NCBI GenBank assembly: GCA_023398105.1
Contig: JAEWST010000004.1
Location: forward strand, 1 to 42,042
From: Bacillota bacterium
GTDB lineage: Bacteria > Bacillota > Clostridia > Acetivibrionales > DSM-1351
Reading direction: 5' to 3'
Length of the DNA: 42,042 bases
Every line of letters begins with the position of its first letter. Position 1 is the stretch's first letter. Shown in pieces: positions 25,689 through 33,746 of this stretch. The notes under the pieces are model-generated. The model was not told where the DNA came from and did no database searches. It saw nothing but the letters and a program-made list of their open reading frames with translations. The position numbers and the translations under genes were made by a program.

Positions 25689-27275
25689 ATGAAAAATGCA
25701 AGAATTAGAATTGCTAGTTGTGCACTTTTACTTTCCATTGGACTGTCAACCTTAGTTGGTTGCGGTGGCGGTTCATCAGAACAATCAAGTGCAAGTGGGA
25801 GTTCAAAAGAATCTGCTAAAAAAGCAGATCCAGTAGAACTTACAGTTGAAGTTTTTGACAGAGCAGCACCTGGATATCAAGCAGATAATAACTTCCAAAC
25901 AAAATGGATCCAGGAAAAGTTTGGTACACCAAACAATATCAATATGAAATTTGTTCCTATTCTTAGGGCACAAGAAGTTGAAAAGCTGAATGTACTTATG
26001 GCTGCAAATCAGGCTCCTGATATCTGTTTTACTTACAATGATGGTGTAATATACAACTACGTTAAGAGCGGCGGTCTTACAGATTTAGGTCCAATAATGG
26101 ACGAACATGCTACAAACTTGAAAAAATACCTTGGGGACGAATTGCTCAGCTATGGTAGGTTTGATGGCGTACAATTAGCAGTTCCTGCAAAAAGAGTTAT
26201 AGAGGGTTGTTTCTCAGCTTACATACGTAAGGACTGGTTGGACAAAGTAGGATTAGCAGTACCAAAAACTACTGAAGAGTGGTACACTGCAATGAAAGCA
26301 TTTAAAGAAAAAGATCCAGGCGGATTAGGTGACAAGAATATACCTTTTGCTATCTGGGCTGACGCTAACAACATTAACTGGACATCTTCAATGCTATTAG
26401 AGTCTTTCAAAGAAAAAATTACTGAAGAACAGAGAATGACACTTCCAAACTGGGTAGTACCAGGTTTCAAAGAGGGTATGAGATACATGAACAAGCTTTA
26501 TAGTGAAGGTATCATTAACCCACAGTTTACATTGGATAAAGATGGTAAGCAATTAGAAAAAGATGCTTCACAGGGTAGAGTAGGGTTCTTAATTAACTCA
26601 TATGACTTCCCATTGAGAACTACTCCTGGTATGTTGACAGAGTTACAGAAGAACATTCCTGGTGCAGATTTAGTAGAATGTGATCCATTTACAAACTTTG
26701 AAGGAAAACATCCAAAAATGAAATATAATCCAAATGGATTGTATCTCATAGTTCCAAAATCAAGCAAACGTGCTGTAGAAGCTGTTAAATATCTTGAGTG
26801 GATGTCTGATCCTGAAGTACTCAAGTTCTTACAGAACGGTGTTAAGGGTGACCAATACACTGATGAAAAAGATGGTATTCCATTAAACTTCTTAACAAAC
26901 GACCAGCTAGCAGATGATAAGAAAGCAAACTATGTTGACTTATCCATCATTGTAAATGGTAAAGAGTTCGGTGACCAAGACAAGAATATAAAATCAGCTT
27001 CTTATGGATATCCTGGATTCGAAGACCGTTTCCAAAGAGCTTATGAGATTTCATTAACAGATGCAAACTATATACCACACTATGATACAGTTATTGAATC
27101 TCAAGCTAAATATTCAAAAACATTAGCTGATAAAGATGTTGAAATATTTGTTAAAACTATTACTTGTAAACCAGCAGACTTTGATAAGACATACGACTCA
27201 CTTGTTGCTGATTATATGAAAGCAGGCGGACAGGAAATAGTTGATGAAAAGTTAAAGATATTGAATTCTAAATAA
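25689..27275 (+). CDS. Extracellular solute-binding lipoprotein (LplA/LipO type)
   Basis: The ATG at 25689 follows TTTTGGAGGAG; an in-frame TTG within that site is rejected as a start. The 528-residue product has a lipoprotein signal ending LSTLVGC, with lipid attachment at Cys25, then a Ser/Lys linker. The body is the large (~500 residue) binding-protein class paired with LplB/YtcP permeases; typical pieces are LMAANQAPDI, IRKDWLDKVGL and a C-terminal Trp/Asp-rich lobe (VKYLEWMSDPE). It should capture oligosaccharides at the outer face. Given aguA and the uronate genes, aldouronates are the likely ligand; in Paenibacillus a homologous transporter-aguA cluster serves this purpose. A strong terminator follows. 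Confidence 0.92.
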   Translation: MKNARIRIASCALLLSIGLSTLVGCGGGSSEQSSASGSSKESAKKADPVELTVEVFDRAAPGYQADNNFQTKWIQEKFGTPNNINMKFVPILRAQEVEKLNVLMAANQAPDICFTYNDGVIYNYVKSGGLTDLGPIMDEHATNLKKYLGDELLSYGRFDGVQLAVPAKRVIEGCFSAYIRKDWLDKVGLAVPKTTEEWYTAMKAFKEKDPGGLGDKNIPFAIWADANNINWTSSMLLESFKEKITEEQRMTLPNWVVPGFKEGMRYMNKLYSEGIINPQFTLDKDGKQLEKDASQGRVGFLINSYDFPLRTTPGMLTELQKNIPGADLVECDPFTNFEGKHPKMKYNPNGLYLIVPKSSKRAVEAVKYLEWMSDPEVLKFLQNGVKGDQYTDEKDGIPLNFLTNDQLADDKKANYVDLSIIVNGKEFGDQDKNIKSASYGYPGFEDRFQRAYEISLTDANYIPHYDTVIESQAKYSKTLADKDVEIFVKTITCKPADFDKTYDSLVADYMKAGGQEIVDEKLKILNSK

Positions 27276-27309
27276 TAACTAGTTTTAATATAGGAACTCC
27301 CAAAATACT

Positions 27310-27362
27310 TACTCCCTAAAATGCAAAATGTATTTATACATCAGCATTTTAGGGAGCTTTTT
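27310..27362 (+). terminator. Terminator of the ABC importer operon
   Basis: CTCCCTAAAATGC (27312-27324) pairs perfectly with GCATTTTAGGGAG (27344-27356), followed by CTTTTT. It lies between convergent genes. Confidence 0.9.
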
Positions 27363-27378
27363 AAGTTGATTATTGTAA

Positions 27379-29397
27379 TTACCCTAATACTTCTTGGAGC
27401 TTTGAAGCATCTGTAATAGGAGGCATACATGTGAAATTCCGACAAACATATGCAGCAGCTTCTTTGTTATTCTCACCGTATTCAGAAGCATAGGGAGCTA
27501 TTTTAATTAGCTCAGGTGTTATTTGTGAGATAGATACTGCAAAGGGGTGATATATGCTATTATAGGTTTTTTGCAAGTGATTGCAGTCAGAACCTGAAAT
27601 TACAACCTCTGAAGCTACATCTGTTGTTGCGTACAGATATCCGCATAACATATAACTATGCCCTATTGGTACTGCTTCAATATCTGGACTAAAATACTCT
27701 ATTATTGATTTGGCTTCTTTTTCAAATTCAGGTTGCCCCGTAATTCTTGCTATACGCAACAAATTCAATACTGCCACTGAGTTACCTGATGGAATAGCAC
27801 CGTCATAACACTCTTTTGGGCGTGTAATGAGTTTTTCAGAATCATGTCCATATTGGAATAAACCTGATTCAGTATTATCCTTAAATAGTTCTAACATGCC
27901 TTTATTAAATTCTAATGCTTTTTCCAAATAAATAGGTTTATACGTTGCTTCGTATAGTTCCAGTAATCCCCAAACTAAGTAGGCGTAGTCCTCCAAATAT
28001 GCTAAAATAGCTGCTTCACCATCTCTAAAGCGTGCTAATAGTCTGCCATCAGTTCTTACAAGCTTTTTAAGTATGAATTCAGCACATTTCTCGGCAGAAA
28101 TAATATATTTTTCTTCACCTAGAGTCTTGCCGCAGAAGGCCATGGCGGCAAGCATCAGACCGTTCCAGGAAGTAAGAATCTTGTCATCTTTATACGGGTG
28201 AATACGTTTTTCCCTATAGTCAAAAAGCTTTTTTCGGCAAGCTTCTGAAAATGCTTTGTTTTCCTCCGATAAAGATCCTGTTTCTATTAGATTGGGAATA
28301 TTTTTACCTTCAAAATTACCTTTAGTAGTAATATCATATAGGTTGCAATATTCTTTACCATCCTTTTCACCGAGAACATTTATAATTTCCTGCATAGTCC
28401 ATACATAGAATTTGCCTTCTACGCCTTCTGAATCAGCGTCTTCAGCTGAGTAAAAGCCACCCTCGCTAGAGGTCATATCCCTTGAAATATATTCTAAAAT
28501 TTGATGTGCTGTTTTCTGATAACTGCTATTACCTGTGGCAAGGTATGCTTCGGCATATACGATAGCCAATAGAGAATTGTCATACAGCATTTTTTCAAAA
28601 TGGGGCACAAGCCATTTCCTATCAGTTGAGTATCGGCTGAAGCCAAATCCTACATGATCAAAAATACCGCCATTCTTCATGGAATCTAAAGTTTTTGTTA
28701 CCATTTCAAGAGCAACTGGCTCTTTTTGAGAATACCAGTAGCGAAGCAGAAAAAGTAAATTGTGTGGTGTGGGAAACTTTGGTGCATTGCTGAAGCCTCC
28801 ATACGTACTGTCAAAGCTATGTTTTAGCTGTGAAAAGGCATGATGAATTGTATTTATGGTAAGGTTTGTAGCCTCAGGCCTTCTATCAGCTTTTTGAACT
28901 GAAATTATTTCTTTTGATGCATCTAAAAGTGTTTTACGATCATTTTTCCAAATATTATTAATAGTTTTAAGCAAACTAATTAACCCCATCATGTTCATGC
29001 TGTCATCCTTGGGAAAGTATGTTCCAGCATAAAAGGGATGTTTCTCAGGAGTAAGAAATACTGTCAATGGCCATCCTCCATGACCTGTTAATAGCTGGCA
29101 CACAGACATATAAATGCTGTCTATATCAGGGCGTTCCTCCCGATCAACCTTTATACATATAAAATCTCTATTTAGTATTTGAGCAACTTGCTCATCTTCA
29201 AAGGATTCACGCTCCATTACGTGACACCAGTGGCAAGTGCTATATCCGATACTCAGAAATATTGGCTTGTCCTCGCTTGTAGCTCTTGCAAAGGCTTCTG
29301 GTTCCCATGGGTACCAATCAACTGGATTGTGAGCGTGTTGGAGGAGATAGGGGGATTTTTCTTGAATTAGCTTGTTTGTGTATTTGTGTTCGGTGAT
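27379..29397 (-). CDS. yyaL: Thioredoxin-domain protein YyaL (DUF255), non-canonical start
   Basis: The first ATG in frame (29217) gives 612 residues, but 60 more conserved residues precede it in the same open frame: KLIQEKSPYLLQH, NPVDWYPWEPEAF and the redox motif STCHWCHVM. The frame opens after TGA at 29406-29404. Only CTT, ATC and other non-standard codons are available as starts; ATC at 29397, nine bases after AAAGGAAG, is my best guess. Including this part, the protein is ~672 residues, normal for the family, which joins a thioredoxin fold with an (alpha/alpha)6 barrel related to N-acylglucosamine 2-epimerase (KFPTPHNLLFLLRYW; ILTSWNGLMLAAMAF). Function in bacteria is not well defined. 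Its first ~190 bp recur in decayed form three times downstream of its start (to 33133). Confidence 0.85.
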   Translation of the reverse strand: MTEHKYTNKLIQEKSPYLLQHAHNPVDWYPWEPEAFARATSEDKPIFLSIGYSTCHWCHVMERESFEDEQVAQILNRDFICIKVDREERPDIDSIYMSVCQLLTGHGGWPLTVFLTPEKHPFYAGTYFPKDDSMNMMGLISLLKTINNIWKNDRKTLLDASKEIISVQKADRRPEATNLTINTIHHAFSQLKHSFDSTYGGFSNAPKFPTPHNLLFLLRYWYSQKEPVALEMVTKTLDSMKNGGIFDHVGFGFSRYSTDRKWLVPHFEKMLYDNSLLAIVYAEAYLATGNSSYQKTAHQILEYISRDMTSSEGGFYSAEDADSEGVEGKFYVWTMQEIINVLGEKDGKEYCNLYDITTKGNFEGKNIPNLIETGSLSEENKAFSEACRKKLFDYREKRIHPYKDDKILTSWNGLMLAAMAFCGKTLGEEKYIISAEKCAEFILKKLVRTDGRLLARFRDGEAAILAYLEDYAYLVWGLLELYEATYKPIYLEKALEFNKGMLELFKDNTESGLFQYGHDSEKLITRPKECYDGAIPSGNSVAVLNLLRIARITGQPEFEKEAKSIIEYFSPDIEAVPIGHSYMLCGYLYATTDVASEVVISGSDCNHLQKTYNSIYHPFAVSISQITPELIKIAPYASEYGENNKEAAAYVCRNFTCMPPITDASKLQEVLG

Positions 29398-29499
29398 AAG
29401 GCATCACTTCCTTTAGTAATTAAATATTTTATATTAATATACCCCAATATTTAATAAAAAAACCTACTCAGTCGATTAGGCTTCCCTAAAATGATTCAT

Positions 29500-29538
29500 T
29501 AAAGGTTAATTATTTGCAAATATGATTTAACCTTTTTT
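29500..29538 (+). terminator. Terminator-like hairpin upstream of yyaL
   Basis: AAAGGTTAA (29501-29509) pairs with TTAACCTTT (29527-29535), followed by T residues; the loop holds the palindrome ATTTGCAAAT. No plus-strand gene precedes it, so it may be a relic or an insulating element in this rearranged region. Confidence 0.4.
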
Positions 29539-29614
29539 GTATTTAATAACCATAAAATACATATAACAAGAAAATGTAGTATAATTATTTAAAATGTATA
29601 TGAAGTGACTTAAT

Positions 29615-29983
29615 ATGAGAGGTAAATATTATTTAAAACATACAATAAATCATTCTGTTGATAATCAAACTCGTAATAAAAATTTAGATAATGCCTATAA
29701 AAATAGCTTAAAAAATGATGCTATTCAGTACATAAGAAAGTCAGATGTTTCAATTGAAGAAAAAGTAAAGTATTTAAAAAATTTAACTCATGATATTTTT
29801 CGATATGGAACAAAATACAAATATAATTGTAGTTTAAGTACTGTTGATATTAGCCAAATTATTAAATCGTGTGGTGATAAAAGAAAATATGAAATGCCAA
29901 AAAAGTTCTTAATTACATGTAAAGAATTTGAAATTAAATTAGAAGATGAATTTATTTCAGAATTAGAACATGTTTATTTATAA
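29615..29983 (+). CDS. Small unknown protein
   Basis: A 122-residue, lysine-rich, hydrophilic protein with no signal peptide, membrane helix or motif that I recognise. A run such as IEEKVKYLKNLTHDIFRYG suggests amphipathic helices. The ribosome site (GAAGTGAC) is weak, and a TATAAT box at 29580-29585 lies 30 bp upstream without a clear -35. It stands between the yyaL 5' end and the first decayed yyaL fragment (30068-30108), so it belongs to the accessory material at this site. Very AT-rich codon use fits recent acquisition. Function unknown. Confidence 0.5.
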   Translation: MRGKYYLKHTINHSVDNQTRNKNLDNAYKNSLKNDAIQYIRKSDVSIEEKVKYLKNLTHDIFRYGTKYKYNCSLSTVDISQIIKSCGDKRKYEMPKKFLITCKEFEIKLEDEFISELEHVYL

Positions 29984-30067
29984 AAAATTAAAGCCCTTGT
30001 TGTAAAATCAATTGGATTTTGAGTATTAAGTTATCATAAATGGAGTTAGGGTTATTAATGTAAAATA

Positions 30068-30108
30068 TGGCAAGTACTATATCCGATTCTCAGAATTATT
30101 GACTTGTC
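30068..30108 (-). repeat. Decayed copy 1 of the yyaL 5' segment
   Basis: Forty-one bases from TGGCAAGT to CTTGTC match 29231-29271 at 37 of 41 positions, in the same orientation. They correspond to the yyaL codons around the CxxC. Similarity fades on both sides. No gene is expressed from it. Confidence 0.8.
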
Positions 30109-30237
30109 AGGTATGAATATTTTGAGAGTTCTAAGTAAATTAATTTTACATTGGTCAAGAATATCTTTCTTAACTTCCTCAGCCTATTATGTTGGAAAAC
30201 TAACACTTATGAATACCTATACAATATATAATATAAA

Positions 30238-30275
30238 ATATAACATAAAGTTATATATAGTATATTGTGTATAAT
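30238..30275 (+). promoter_or_regulatory. Promoter/operator of the toxin-antitoxin operon
   Basis: ATATAAC-ATAAA-GTTATAT (30238-30256) is a perfect 7-bp inverted repeat that covers the expected -35 position of a TATAAT box at 30270-30275. Longer arms TATACAATATA and TATATTGTGTATA surround it. This arrangement suits autoregulation by the antitoxin. Confidence 0.5.
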
Positions 30276-30324
30276 TTAATATAAGCATATAATAGGGGTA
30301 TAAGAATACTTAAGGAGAATAATT

Positions 30325-30654
30325 ATGCTTATACAGGATAGATTTATTTCAACGTCAGAGTTGCAGCAAAATGTTGCTAAGACAATTGATAAAGCAAAGA
30401 AAGAAGACATTATAATAATAAGGAATAACAAACTTGAGGCTGCAATCATAAGCATAGAAAAGTATAACCAGTTTTTAGAATATATTGAATGGAAAAAAAT
30501 TAGTGATGCTTTGGATAACATGCCTATAGAATATGTTTCAGAGGAAGATGTTCAGCATCATATGAGTATTTTATCACAAGCAAAAGCAGAGAAACGATTT
30601 ACTGCTGAGGAAATTGAAAAGGTTGCGGAAAGCGAAAGTGACTATAATGTATAA
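30325..30654 (+). CDS. Phd/YefM-RelB type antitoxin
   Basis: A 109-residue protein. The N-terminal part (RFISTSELQQNVAKTIDKAKKEDIIIIRNNKLEAAIISIEKY, best seen as ISTSELQQNVAKTIDKA then IIIIRNNKLEAAIIS) is the Phd/YefM DNA-binding fold, and the acidic C-terminal tail would neutralise the toxin. GGAG lies 9 bp before the ATG. It overlaps the toxin start by 8 bp, the usual coupling. A palindromic promoter region directly upstream implies autoregulation. Confidence 0.85.
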   Translation: MLIQDRFISTSELQQNVAKTIDKAKKEDIIIIRNNKLEAAIISIEKYNQFLEYIEWKKISDALDNMPIEYVSEEDVQHHMSILSQAKAEKRFTAEEIEKVAESESDYNV

Positions 30655-30991
30655 AGTAACATATTCAAAAGCAGTTGTTAAAACAATTATAAAATATGAT
30701 AAGCCTACAAGAGATAGAATATATAGTGCATTGAACATCCTTCCTAATGGGGATATTAAACGTATGCAAGGTTATGATAATCCTCCATATTTCAGACTTA
30801 GAATTGGAGATATGAGAGCGTTATTTATTAAGGATGATGTAAGGATGGAAATATTTGTTTTTGACATTAATTCTAGAGGTGATATTTATAAGAAGAATTG
30901 CTTGCACGAAGAAAAAAATACGTATAGTGAGGCACTCATGGATACTATAATTGAAGAAAATAGTGAAGCTCTAAAGGAGTTAGCTAAATGA
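30647..30991 (+). CDS. RelE/ParE-family toxin
   Basis: A 114-residue product from the ATG at 30647 (an in-frame TTG at 30614 lies within the antitoxin and is unlikely). The RelE/ParE fold is indicated by VTYSKAVVKTIIKYDKPTRD, GDIKRMQGYDNPPYFRLRIG, DMRALFI and the C-terminal strand FVFDINSRGDIYKK. RelE-type members cut mRNA on the ribosome; ParE-type members act on gyrase; the choice cannot be made here, though RLRIGDMRALF favours RelE. A ~25-residue extension follows the fold. Its stop overlaps the ATG of a decayed doc gene (ATGA), so the operon once had three cistrons. Confidence 0.85.
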   Translation: MYKVTYSKAVVKTIIKYDKPTRDRIYSALNILPNGDIKRMQGYDNPPYFRLRIGDMRALFIKDDVRMEIFVFDINSRGDIYKKNCLHEEKNTYSEALMDTIIEENSEALKELAK

Positions 30992-31350
30992 CAAAATTTT
31001 TAAGCATTAATAATATAATAATCTTTCATGAAAAAAATTATTAAACAGACAGGTGGTAGCACTGGTATTAGAGATAAGGGTCTTATTGAAAGTGCTTTAA
31101 ACAGGGCATTCGCATGTTATGATGGACCTATATCCAAGTGATATAGATAAAATTTCTGTAATAACACAGAGTCTTATTTAATCATGGATTTATTGATAAT
31201 AATAAAAGAGTGGGTATATCGGTAATGTTAATTTTACTTAAAATGAACAATATTAAGCAGGAATTAATTGAACTTGGCATAAAAACAGCAAAAGGAATAC
31301 TGAAGGAGAAAGACATCTTAAATTGGATAAATGACCATGTTGTTAATTAA
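30988..31350 (+). pseudogene. doc: Broken Doc/Fic-family toxin gene
   Basis: The ATG overlaps the RelE stop, with AAAGGAG eight bases upstream. Read across frames, the pieces give a Doc protein: GGSTGIRDKGLIESALNRAF, then YPSDIDKISVITQSLI, then the Fic core HGFIDNNKRVGISVMLIL, ending INDHVVN at 31350. Frame is lost at a poly-A run near 31027-31034, again near 31126, and around 31180. Doc phosphorylates EF-Tu in its best-known form. Three separate lesions show that the gene is dead, while the RelE pair beside it is intact. Confidence 0.8.
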
Positions 31351-31420
31351 ATTTTTATATTAGCAGGGGTAATTAACCTTGCTTTTATTTTGTCTGTTTT
31401 TATCAGTATATTTAATAAAT

Positions 31421-31835
31421 TTGACACCAGTGACAAGTAGAATATCCTATACTTTAAAACACTGGCTTGTCCTCACTGACAGCTTTTGCAAAGGCTTCAA
31501 CCTGTTCACAGCTTTAAAGAAGTGCACAAATAAGCTTCCTAATATTGTGCTAAAATTTAACATATGTTGCTTTGCATTGAGAGGTGAGCATGATAGTCTT
31601 CTGACTTGCCAAGCCGCATTATAGGCTGGCTTTCTTGGCAAGTGTTCTTGCTCACAGAGGCTAAATGCCAAACAAAATATGGCACAAAAATAGGAAGCCT
31701 AACTATGCATTTTTTGATTGCCAAACACACTTCACCCCCACAGATAACAATCCACAGGGTTGTAGGCATGTGTTGCAACAGGTATGGGCATTTCTTATGG
31801 ATTAGTCTATTGGCTTGTTTATTAGATGAAATGTG
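31421..31835 (-). pseudogene. Decayed copy 2 of the yyaL 5' segment, split by an insertion
   Basis: 31421-31506 matches 29221-29306 (ACACCAGTG, CTGGCTTGTCCTC, TTGCAAAGGCTTC), and 31744-31835 matches 29310-29400. Translated on the minus strand the latter still reads RLIHKKCPYLLQH against KLIQEKSPYLLQH of yyaL. The two halves abut exactly if the element at 31512-31738 is removed. An ATG for this remnant overlaps the stop of the lipoprotein gene at 31847. Confidence 0.75.
31512..31738. mobile_element. MITE-like inverted-repeat element with 5-bp target duplication
   Basis: About 227 bp with no gene. The two halves are imperfect inverse copies: GAAGTG (31519) / CACTTC (31733); GCTTCCTA / TAGGAAGC; GTGAGCA (31584-31590) / TGCTCAC (31649-31655); ACTTGCCAAG (31604-31613) / CTTGGCAAGT (31634-31643). 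CACAG flanks it on both sides (31507-31511 and 31739-31743), and both copies align to the same CATGG of the yyaL sequence, as expected of a target-site duplication. The parent transposase is not in this window. Confidence 0.65.
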
Positions 31836-31846
31836 GGCCTCACCCA

Positions 31847-32812
31847 TTAAACTCCAAATCCATTTGTGGCAATCATAACTAATTTATTATCTTTAAGCTT
31901 ATAAATTCCCCAACTTTCTCCTTCATAATACCAATGACGTATAATAACCTCCATGATTCCATCACCATCAAGATCTGCTACAGTTTCAATACGAAATAAT
32001 AGTCTATAAATTGAATCCTCATCTTTAAGTCTGATATCTTCTTCAACCACATTGTCAATTACAGTACCATCTACTATTTTCCTAAATATAACAATTGAGT
32101 TGTCGCCTTTTTTTACTTGATTATACTGGTCATTTACTGTGTTGTCTGCAGAAATTAGAACTTCTTCTGTTCCATCTCCATCCAAATCTACCCTTATAAC
32201 TTGCTTTAGTGATGAAACTGGTCTTACTAATCCTGCTTCTTCTAAGATGTTTTTAACTAAAGTATCATAAGTTTTTTGCTTTGTGCTTTGATTTATATAT
32301 TTTCTTGGGAATAGATCCCAATCTGCTTTTATTGCAATGTCATAATCGATTTTCTTATTCTCTTTATCATACAAATTAACTACGCTAAAATCTTCTACAT
32401 ATTTATCTTCCTTAAGTATACCTCCAGACAAGGGATCTGTTGGCAAACTGCCATATGCAGTACCAGCCATTTTATCATTCTTGTACACATCATATTTAAA
32501 TGCATCAAGATTTACGATTTTGCTATTATAGAATTCACTACTACTGAGCCAAACACCTTTTGATAAGCCTCCTAGCAGAAAGCCCTTTATCAAAACTGGA
32601 GTAGAGGTATCATTATTATTTAAATTGTTTGAATTTTGAACGTCGTGACTGTTATTATCTTTTTCTATTGTAGCAGTTGACGTTGTATCTTTGATGTGAG
32701 ATTTTTCTATAACCTTTGTAGGTTCGGCTTGCTGGGATTTTAAAGCAGTCTGATTTTCTGAGCATCCCGTAAAAATCAACAAAATCATTAAAAGGATTAC
32801 CAGTCGCTTCAT
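31847..32812 (-). CDS. Secreted lipoprotein with FG-GAP-like Asp-Gly repeats
   Basis: A 321-residue protein with a lipoprotein signal (RLVILLMILLIFTGC, lipid Cys17), then a low-complexity Ser/Thr/Asn linker. In the C-terminal half, VDLDGDGTEEVLI and ADLDGDGIMEVII are calcium-binding-like DxDxDG loops of the FG-GAP/VCBS type, each followed by a beta strand. No enzyme motif is seen. AGGAGG lies before the ATG. It should sit on the outer face of the membrane. Its gene lies between decayed yyaL copies 2 and 3 and ends flush with copy 2. Function unknown. Confidence 0.75.
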   Translation of the reverse strand: MKRLVILLMILLIFTGCSENQTALKSQQAEPTKVIEKSHIKDTTSTATIEKDNNSHDVQNSNNLNNNDTSTPVLIKGFLLGGLSKGVWLSSSEFYNSKIVNLDAFKYDVYKNDKMAGTAYGSLPTDPLSGGILKEDKYVEDFSVVNLYDKENKKIDYDIAIKADWDLFPRKYINQSTKQKTYDTLVKNILEEAGLVRPVSSLKQVIRVDLDGDGTEEVLISADNTVNDQYNQVKKGDNSIVIFRKIVDGTVIDNVVEEDIRLKDEDSIYRLLFRIETVADLDGDGIMEVIIRHWYYEGESWGIYKLKDNKLVMIATNGFGV

Positions 32813-33010
32813 AGTATTGTTCCTCCTTGATAACTAATTCTATTAAATTCAAAAGAAAGTAAATGGCCACATTATAAGTAGACATTTCGCTTACAAAGTC
32901 TTAATACAAGCCAATTAGAACAGTTCTTATGTGATGAGTTTTCTAATAGCTCTCTATACTTATTCTATCATGTAATAATTTATTTTCATATGGCAATTAC
33001 TCCTTCTATT

Positions 33011-33133
33011 AAAAGCTTCAGCTTCCCACGATACCATTCAACAGGGTTGTGGGCGTGCTGGAGCAGGTAGGGGGATTTTTCTTGAATTGGTTGTTTGCGT
33101 TTTTGTGTTCAGTGATAAGGCAGCATTTCCTTG
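33011..33133 (-). repeat. Decayed copy 3 of the yyaL 5' segment
   Basis: About 120 bp matching 29294-29412 at roughly 85 percent by eye, same orientation, including GGGGGATTTTTCTTGAATT and the region of the yyaL ribosome site (TTTCCTT). It has single-base losses that break the frame. It also keeps CTT-ATC-AC at the position of the missing yyaL start codon. Confidence 0.8.
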
Positions 33134-33490
33134 TTTATCATAATTCATAACACGACTAGTATCTTAATTTTTTATAAACACATTCGTGTAATATTTTATT
33201 TAAGGTATCTAATAAGAATTAATACACACGATATCAAGAGTTATACTTCATTTAATTTTTAAGATTATTTGACTATATATTTCATTATTCAAAAGCTTTA
33301 TTCAAGCCATTCTTAAGGCTTATATTTATGTGTTTGTTTATAAACACTTATGTCATAATAGTTAGAAAATTTCAAAAAGTGTTAGAAGATTTGCTAAAAG
33401 GTTATAAGTTGATAATGGTATATAGTATTCTTAAAAAGTATAGATATATAGTATTAACCCATGATATAATATTTTCGGAGGGATGAACAC
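33134..33490. other. Gene-free spacer
   Basis: AT-rich DNA without an open frame of note. An extended -10 box TGATATAAT (33462-33470) lies just before the ribosome site of the next gene, and ATATAGTATT occurs twice (33420, 33446), 26 bp apart. Confidence 0.4.
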
Positions 33491-33706
33491 ATGGATAAAC
33501 TGGATTTAATACTTGAAAAGCTGGAAAAGATTGATATTCTAGAATCTAAAATTGATAAAATACAAAGTGATATTACCGCATTAAAATCAAATAACAAATT
33601 AATAAATAGCAAACTTGATAGTTTAACAGAAATAACCTATACTATCATGGAAAATGAAACAGAACATAAAATGAGAATCGAAAAATTAGAAAATAAAGCG
33701 ATTTAA
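33491..33706 (+). CDS. Small coiled-coil protein
   Basis: A 71-residue protein consisting almost entirely of heptad-like sequence (LDLILEKLEKIDILESKID, IQSDITALKSNNKLINSKLD), so probably a parallel coiled coil. GGAGGG is well placed before the ATG and a terminator follows 12 bp after the stop, so it is a complete single-gene unit. Similar short coiled coils occur widely in Firmicutes, often near mobile DNA, without known function. Confidence 0.7.
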   Translation: MDKLDLILEKLEKIDILESKIDKIQSDITALKSNNKLINSKLDSLTEITYTIMENETEHKMRIEKLENKAI

Positions 33707-33717
33707 AATTGAAATAT

Positions 33718-33746
33718 AGGCTATCAGACTGGTAGCTTTATTTTTT
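33718..33746 (+). terminator. Terminator of the coiled-coil gene
   Basis: AGGCTATC (33718-33725), loop AGACT, GGTAGCTT (33731-33738) with two G-U pairs, then TATTTTTT. Confidence 0.65.

Noticed and set aside
29179..29370. Plus-strand frame opposite the yyaL N-terminus
   Set aside because: It is the antisense of conserved yyaL codons (PYLLQH, NPVDWYPW, CHWC).
31606..31878. Plus-strand 90-codon frame across the inverted-repeat element
   Set aside because: It reads through the MITE-like element and the antisense of a decayed yyaL copy, so it is not a gene.
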